The position numbers were made by a program, and so were the translations under genes. This document shows positions 14,324 through 17,096 of a stretch of 17,096 nt of DNA, one piece after another. Numbering within the stretch: position 1 is the stretch's first letter; each line of letters opens with the position of its first letter. The notes under the pieces were generated by a model. The model was not told the origin of the DNA. It worked only from the letters and a program-made list of their open reading frames with translations, and did no database searches. Source of the stretch: Comamonadaceae bacterium (GTDB lineage Bacteria; Pseudomonadota; Gammaproteobacteria; Burkholderiales; Burkholderiaceae_C); the NCBI GenBank assembly GCA_947371775.1, contig CANBQX010000029.1, forward strand, positions 1 through 17,096, read 5' to 3'.

Positions 14324-15286
14324 TTACCCCGCTGCATTGCCTTCGCCAGCCACACGACCAATATGCGTTTGCGACCGTGCCTTGGCCAGCAACCACTGTC
14401 GCTGGCGCTCGCGGGCACTGTCTTTTTGCTCCGGCGTGCTCACACTGAAGCAGCGCGGGCAGCTCACGCCCGGCTCGTATTCGGGGGACTGCAGTGCCCC
14501 GTCCGGTAGCGGCTGGCGGCAGCAACGGCAAAGCTGGTGTTCGCCTGGGAGCAGGCCGTGTCCCACCGACACGCGCTCGTCAAACACAAAGCACTCGCCT
14601 TGCCACAGGCTTTCTTGCGGTGGCACGGTTTCCAAGTATTTCAGAATGCCGCCTTCCAGGTGGTAAACCTCATCAAAGCCCTGTGCACGCAGCAGGGCCG
14701 TAGATTTTTCGCAACGGATGCCACCGGTGCAAAACATGGCCACCCGGGGTTTTTTGCCGTCGCGCGCTTGCAGGTCGGGTGCTTGCGCCGTCCATGCGGG
14801 CAACTCTGAGAAGGTCTTGATGCGCGGATCCAGCGCTCCGGCAAAAGTGCCGATCTCGACCTCATAGTCATTGCGCGTGTCCACCACCACCACGTCCGGC
14901 GCGCTGATGAGCGCGTTCCAGTCCTGCGGTTGGACGTAGGTGCCCGCGCCGTTGGTGGGGCTGATGCCGGGCACGCCCATAGTGACGATTTCTTTTTTCA
15001 GCCGCACCTTCATGCGGTGAAAGGGCGACTTCTCGGACCATGATTCTTTGTGCACCAGGGTGGCAAATGCCGGGTCGGCGCGCAAATAGGCCAGCACAGC
15101 GCGCACATCGACCTCGGCTCCGGCAATGGTGCTGTTGATGCCTTCACGGGCCAGCAAAATCAGGCCTTTGACATGGCGCTGCAGGCACAGGTCCAGCAAG
15201 GGTGCCCGACGCTGCGCGTAGTCGGGCAAATCGACAAACAAATAAAAGGCAGCGGTCAGGTAGCGGGCATTCACTTGCGGGTTCAT
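14324..15286 (-). CDS. trhO: tRNA uridine(34) 5-hydroxylase, rhodanese family
   Basis: This 320-residue TrhO (formerly YceA) hydroxylates U34 in the anticodon of certain tRNAs, the oxygen-dependent first step to 5-methoxy- or carboxymethoxy-uridine. An N-terminal ferredoxin-like/acylphosphatase-like domain is at about 8-100. The rhodanese domain runs from about 120 to 215, with the active-site loop FCTGGIRCEKS (C186, C192) and YHLEGGILKYLE. A C-terminal cysteine cluster (about 255-290, CRCC and CPRC) resembles a zinc site, as in family members. ATG 15286 is chosen over the GTG three codons upstream by similarity of MNPQVNARYLTAAFYLF to homologues. It lies 26 bases after dnaJ with no terminator between them, so a heat-shock-linked transcript is likely. 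Confidence 0.93.
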   Translation of the reverse strand: MNPQVNARYLTAAFYLFVDLPDYAQRRAPLLDLCLQRHVKGLILLAREGINSTIAGAEVDVRAVLAYLRADPAFATLVHKESWSEKSPFHRMKVRLKKEIVTMGVPGISPTNGAGTYVQPQDWNALISAPDVVVVDTRNDYEVEIGTFAGALDPRIKTFSELPAWTAQAPDLQARDGKKPRVAMFCTGGIRCEKSTALLRAQGFDEVYHLEGGILKYLETVPPQESLWQGECFVFDERVSVGHGLLPGEHQLCRCCRQPLPDGALQSPEYEPGVSCPRCFSVSTPEQKDSARERQRQWLLAKARSQTHIGRVAGEGNAAG

Positions 15287-15312
15287 GGCCAGCACTGTAC
15301 CCCCACACCCTC

Positions 15313-16446
15313 TTAGCTGAAAAAGCCCTTGAGCTTGTCTTTCCAGCTATCGCCTGAAGGCGAATGTTTGCTGCCGCCTTTTTTGAACGACTCATCGAGC
15401 TCGCGCAGCAGCTTGCGTTGTGCGTCGTTGAGCTTGACCGGCGTCTCCACCGTGATGTGGCAATACAGGTCGCCGGGGTAGCTGGAGCGCACGCCTTTGA
15501 TGCCTTTGCCACGCAGACGGAACTGCTTGCCGGTTTGCGTGCCTTCGGGCAGGTCAATCGCCGCTTTACCCGCCAGGGTGGGTACATCGATTTCGCCGCC
15601 GAGCGCCGCCGTCACGATGCTGATCGGCACGTTGCAGTGCAGGTCGTCGCCATCGCGCTCAAAAATGTCGTGCTTCTTGAGGCGGATTTCAATGTACAGA
15701 TCACCCGGGGGGCCGCCGTTGGTGCCAGGCTCACCATTGCCCGCGCTGCGAATGCGCATGCCGTCGTCGATACCGGCCGGAATTTTGACTTCCAGGGTTT
15801 TTTGGCGCTTGATCTTTCCCTGACCCGAGCAGGCGGTGCAGGGATCGGGAATGATCTTGCCCACACCGCGGCAAGTCGGGCAGGTTTGCTGCACGCTGAA
15901 AAAGCCCTGGCGCATTTGCACCGCACCCGCGCCGCCGCAGGTGCCGCACGATTTGATTTGCGTGCCGGGTTTGGCGCCGGTGCCCGCGCAGACTTCGCAG
16001 TTCTCGTGCGTAGGAATTCGAATCTGCGAGTCCTTGCCGTTGGCTGCTTCTTCCAGCGTGAGCTCCATGGCATAGCTCAGGTCGCCACCACGAAACACCT
16101 GGCGTCCGCCGCCCGAACGTCCACGCTGCTGGCCGAACATATCGCCAAAAATATCGCCAAACGCCTCGGCAAAACCACCAAAGCCTTCGGCGCCGGGGCC
16201 ACCACGCAGATTGGGGTCCACACCGGCGTGGCCATGCTGGTCATATGCCGCGCGCTTTTGCGGGTCCGACAACATTTCATAGGCCTCTTTGGCCTCTTTG
16301 AATTTCGCTTCGGCGTCTTTGGAGGCTTCACCCTGGTTGCGGTCCGGGTGGAACTTCATGGCCAGCTTGCGGTAGGACTTTTTAATTTCCTCTTCAGACG
16401 CGTTCTTGGCAACGCCCAGAATCTCGTAAAAATCTCTTTTGGCCAT
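15313..16446 (-). CDS. dnaJ: Chaperone DnaJ (Hsp40), type I
   Basis: This 377-residue co-chaperone delivers unfolded proteins to DnaK and stimulates its ATPase. The J domain (1-70) has the HPD motif at residues 33-35. A Gly/Phe-rich linker (about 75-125) follows. The zinc-binding domain has four CxxCxGxG repeats: CEVCAGTG, CGTCGGAG, CPTCRGVG and CTACSGQG. The C-terminal substrate-binding domains end with DSWKDKLKGFFS. The length is normal. ATG 16446 has GGAG 11 bases upstream. The upstream gene is dnaK, as usual, but a strong hairpin terminator sits in the 94-base gap, so dnaJ would be read by partial read-through or from its own promoter. Confidence 0.97.
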   Translation of the reverse strand: MAKRDFYEILGVAKNASEEEIKKSYRKLAMKFHPDRNQGEASKDAEAKFKEAKEAYEMLSDPQKRAAYDQHGHAGVDPNLRGGPGAEGFGGFAEAFGDIFGDMFGQQRGRSGGGRQVFRGGDLSYAMELTLEEAANGKDSQIRIPTHENCEVCAGTGAKPGTQIKSCGTCGGAGAVQMRQGFFSVQQTCPTCRGVGKIIPDPCTACSGQGKIKRQKTLEVKIPAGIDDGMRIRSAGNGEPGTNGGPPGDLYIEIRLKKHDIFERDGDDLHCNVPISIVTAALGGEIDVPTLAGKAAIDLPEGTQTGKQFRLRGKGIKGVRSSYPGDLYCHITVETPVKLNDAQRKLLRELDESFKKGGSKHSPSGDSWKDKLKGFFS

Positions 16447-16471
16447 GCGAATGTGTGCTCCGTAGCAACAG

Positions 16472-16517
16472 AAAAGCCGCGCTGAACTCCGTGGGGCGTT
16501 CAGCGCGGCAGGTTTTT
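16472..16517 (-). terminator. Strong hairpin between dnaK and dnaJ
   Basis: GTTCAGCGCGGC (16498-16509) pairs with GCCGCGCTGAAC (16476-16487), a perfect 12-bp stem with a 10-base loop. On the minus strand it is followed by TTTTC, so it can end or attenuate dnaK transcripts before dnaJ. On the plus strand five T follow after AGG, so it may also act in that direction. Confidence 0.8.
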
Positions 16518-16540
16518 AAGCAGCCAGAGCTGCCCGGGAA

Positions 16541-17096
16541 TTAGCCCTTTTTGACTTCCTTGACTTCCGCGTCGACCACGTTGTCGTCGGCAGGGGCAGG
16601 GCCTTCGGCTGCGCCAGGTGCTGCACCTTGTGCCGCTTCTTTGGCCTGCATATCTGCGTAGACTTTCTCGCCCAGCTTTTGGCTGGCCGTCATCAAGGCC
16701 GCACTCTTGGAGGCGATGCTTTCTTTGTCTTCGCTCTTGATTACGGCTTCCAGGTCTTTGATCGCAGCTTCGATCTTTTCCTTTTCGCCTGCCTCAAGCT
16801 TGTCACCGTATTCGGTCAGGCTCTTCTTGACGCTGTGGATGTTGGCGTCGGCTTCGTTCTTGGTTTGGATCAGTTCCAGCTTTTTCTTGTCGTCGGCTGC
16901 ATTGAGCTCAGCGTCTTTGACCATTTGCTGGATTTCAGCTTCCGTCAAACCGGAGTTGGCCTTGATGGTGATCTTGTTCTCTTTGCCCGTGCCTTTGTCT
17001 TTGGCGCCAACGTGCAAGATGCCGTTGGCGTCAATGTCAAAGGACACTTCGATTTGCGGTGTGCCGCGCGCTGCCGGTGCAATGCCTTCGAGATTG
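16541..17096 (-). CDS. dnaK: Chaperone DnaK (Hsp70), C-terminal part, cut by window edge
   Basis: The last 184 residues of DnaK; the rest lies beyond 17096. The visible part begins in the substrate-binding beta-domain (NLEGIAPAARGTPQIEVSFDIDANGILHV) and continues with NKITIKANSGLTEAEIQQMVKDAE into the helical lid. It ends with an Ala/Pro/Gly-rich tail and DDNVVDAEVKEVKKG, the conserved C-terminal acidic tail that helps bind co-chaperones. The protein looks intact to its stop. It refolds proteins with DnaJ and GrpE and is expected to be sigma-32 controlled from upstream of the window. Confidence 0.97.
   Translation of the reverse strand, partial: NLEGIAPAARGTPQIEVSFDIDANGILHVGAKDKGTGKENKITIKANSGLTEAEIQQMVKDAELNAADDKKKLELIQTKNEADANIHSVKKSLTEYGDKLEAGEKEKIEAAIKDLEAVIKSEDKESIASKSAALMTASQKLGEKVYADMQAKEAAQGAAPGAAEGPAPADDNVVDAEVKEVKKG

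Noticed and set aside
1..17096. Mobile element, phage or CRISPR signs around the sulfatase locus
   Set aside because: I see no transposase, integrase, tRNA, long direct repeats or spacer array; base and codon use look uniform by eye, so transfer is not supported from this window alone.

Overview
The window looks like a chromosomal segment of a GC-rich betaproteobacterium, most likely of the Burkholderiales (Comamonadaceae-like). This rests on the style of the EtfB, EtfA, DnaK, DnaJ and acyl-CoA dehydrogenase proteins and on codon use. The genus is not determined. There are 15 protein-coding genes, one of them (dnaK) cut by the window edge. I see no RNA genes, insertion sequences, CRISPR arrays or phage genes.

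Region 1 (1-8056) is an accessory sulfate-ester locus. A periplasmic sulfatase with a non-standard formylglycine motif (43-1707) is followed 4 bases later by a membrane-anchored formylglycine-generating enzyme (1712-2749). A TetR repressor (2779-3399, minus) is transcribed divergently from a three-gene operon: a PAS/AtsA-type sulfatase with a signal peptide and a C-terminal membrane tail (3550-5346), an unrecognised propeller-like protein (5343-6596), and an EthA-type Baeyer-Villiger monooxygenase (6593-8056). The last two junctions are 4-base ATGA overlaps. The TetR/operon gap holds a 16-bp inverted repeat that is a good operator candidate. My inference is a pathway in which a sulfated compound is desulfated at the cell surface and the freed compound, once oxidised to a ketone, is turned into an ester or lactone by the monooxygenase.

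Region 2 (8057-12858) is acyl-CoA and flavin redox metabolism on the plus strand: etfB and etfA (electron transfer flavoprotein), a clear intrinsic terminator, a 596-residue acyl-CoA dehydrogenase of the long DmdC-like class, and a nitronate monooxygenase-family flavoprotein. An ACGATCGT-centred palindrome lies upstream of etfB. Acyl-CoA dehydrogenases pass electrons to ETF, so these genes belong together functionally.

Region 3 (12871-17096, minus strand) is a head-to-tail run starting with the heat-shock genes dnaK (3' part) and dnaJ. They are separated by a strong hairpin with a T-run. Closely spaced after dnaJ come trhO (tRNA uridine-34 hydroxylase), a small ABM-fold protein, a secreted adhesin-E-like protein and a glutathione S-transferase-like protein. 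The GST gene ends 12 bases from the nitronate monooxygenase gene, and the terminator of the latter lies inside the GST coding sequence.
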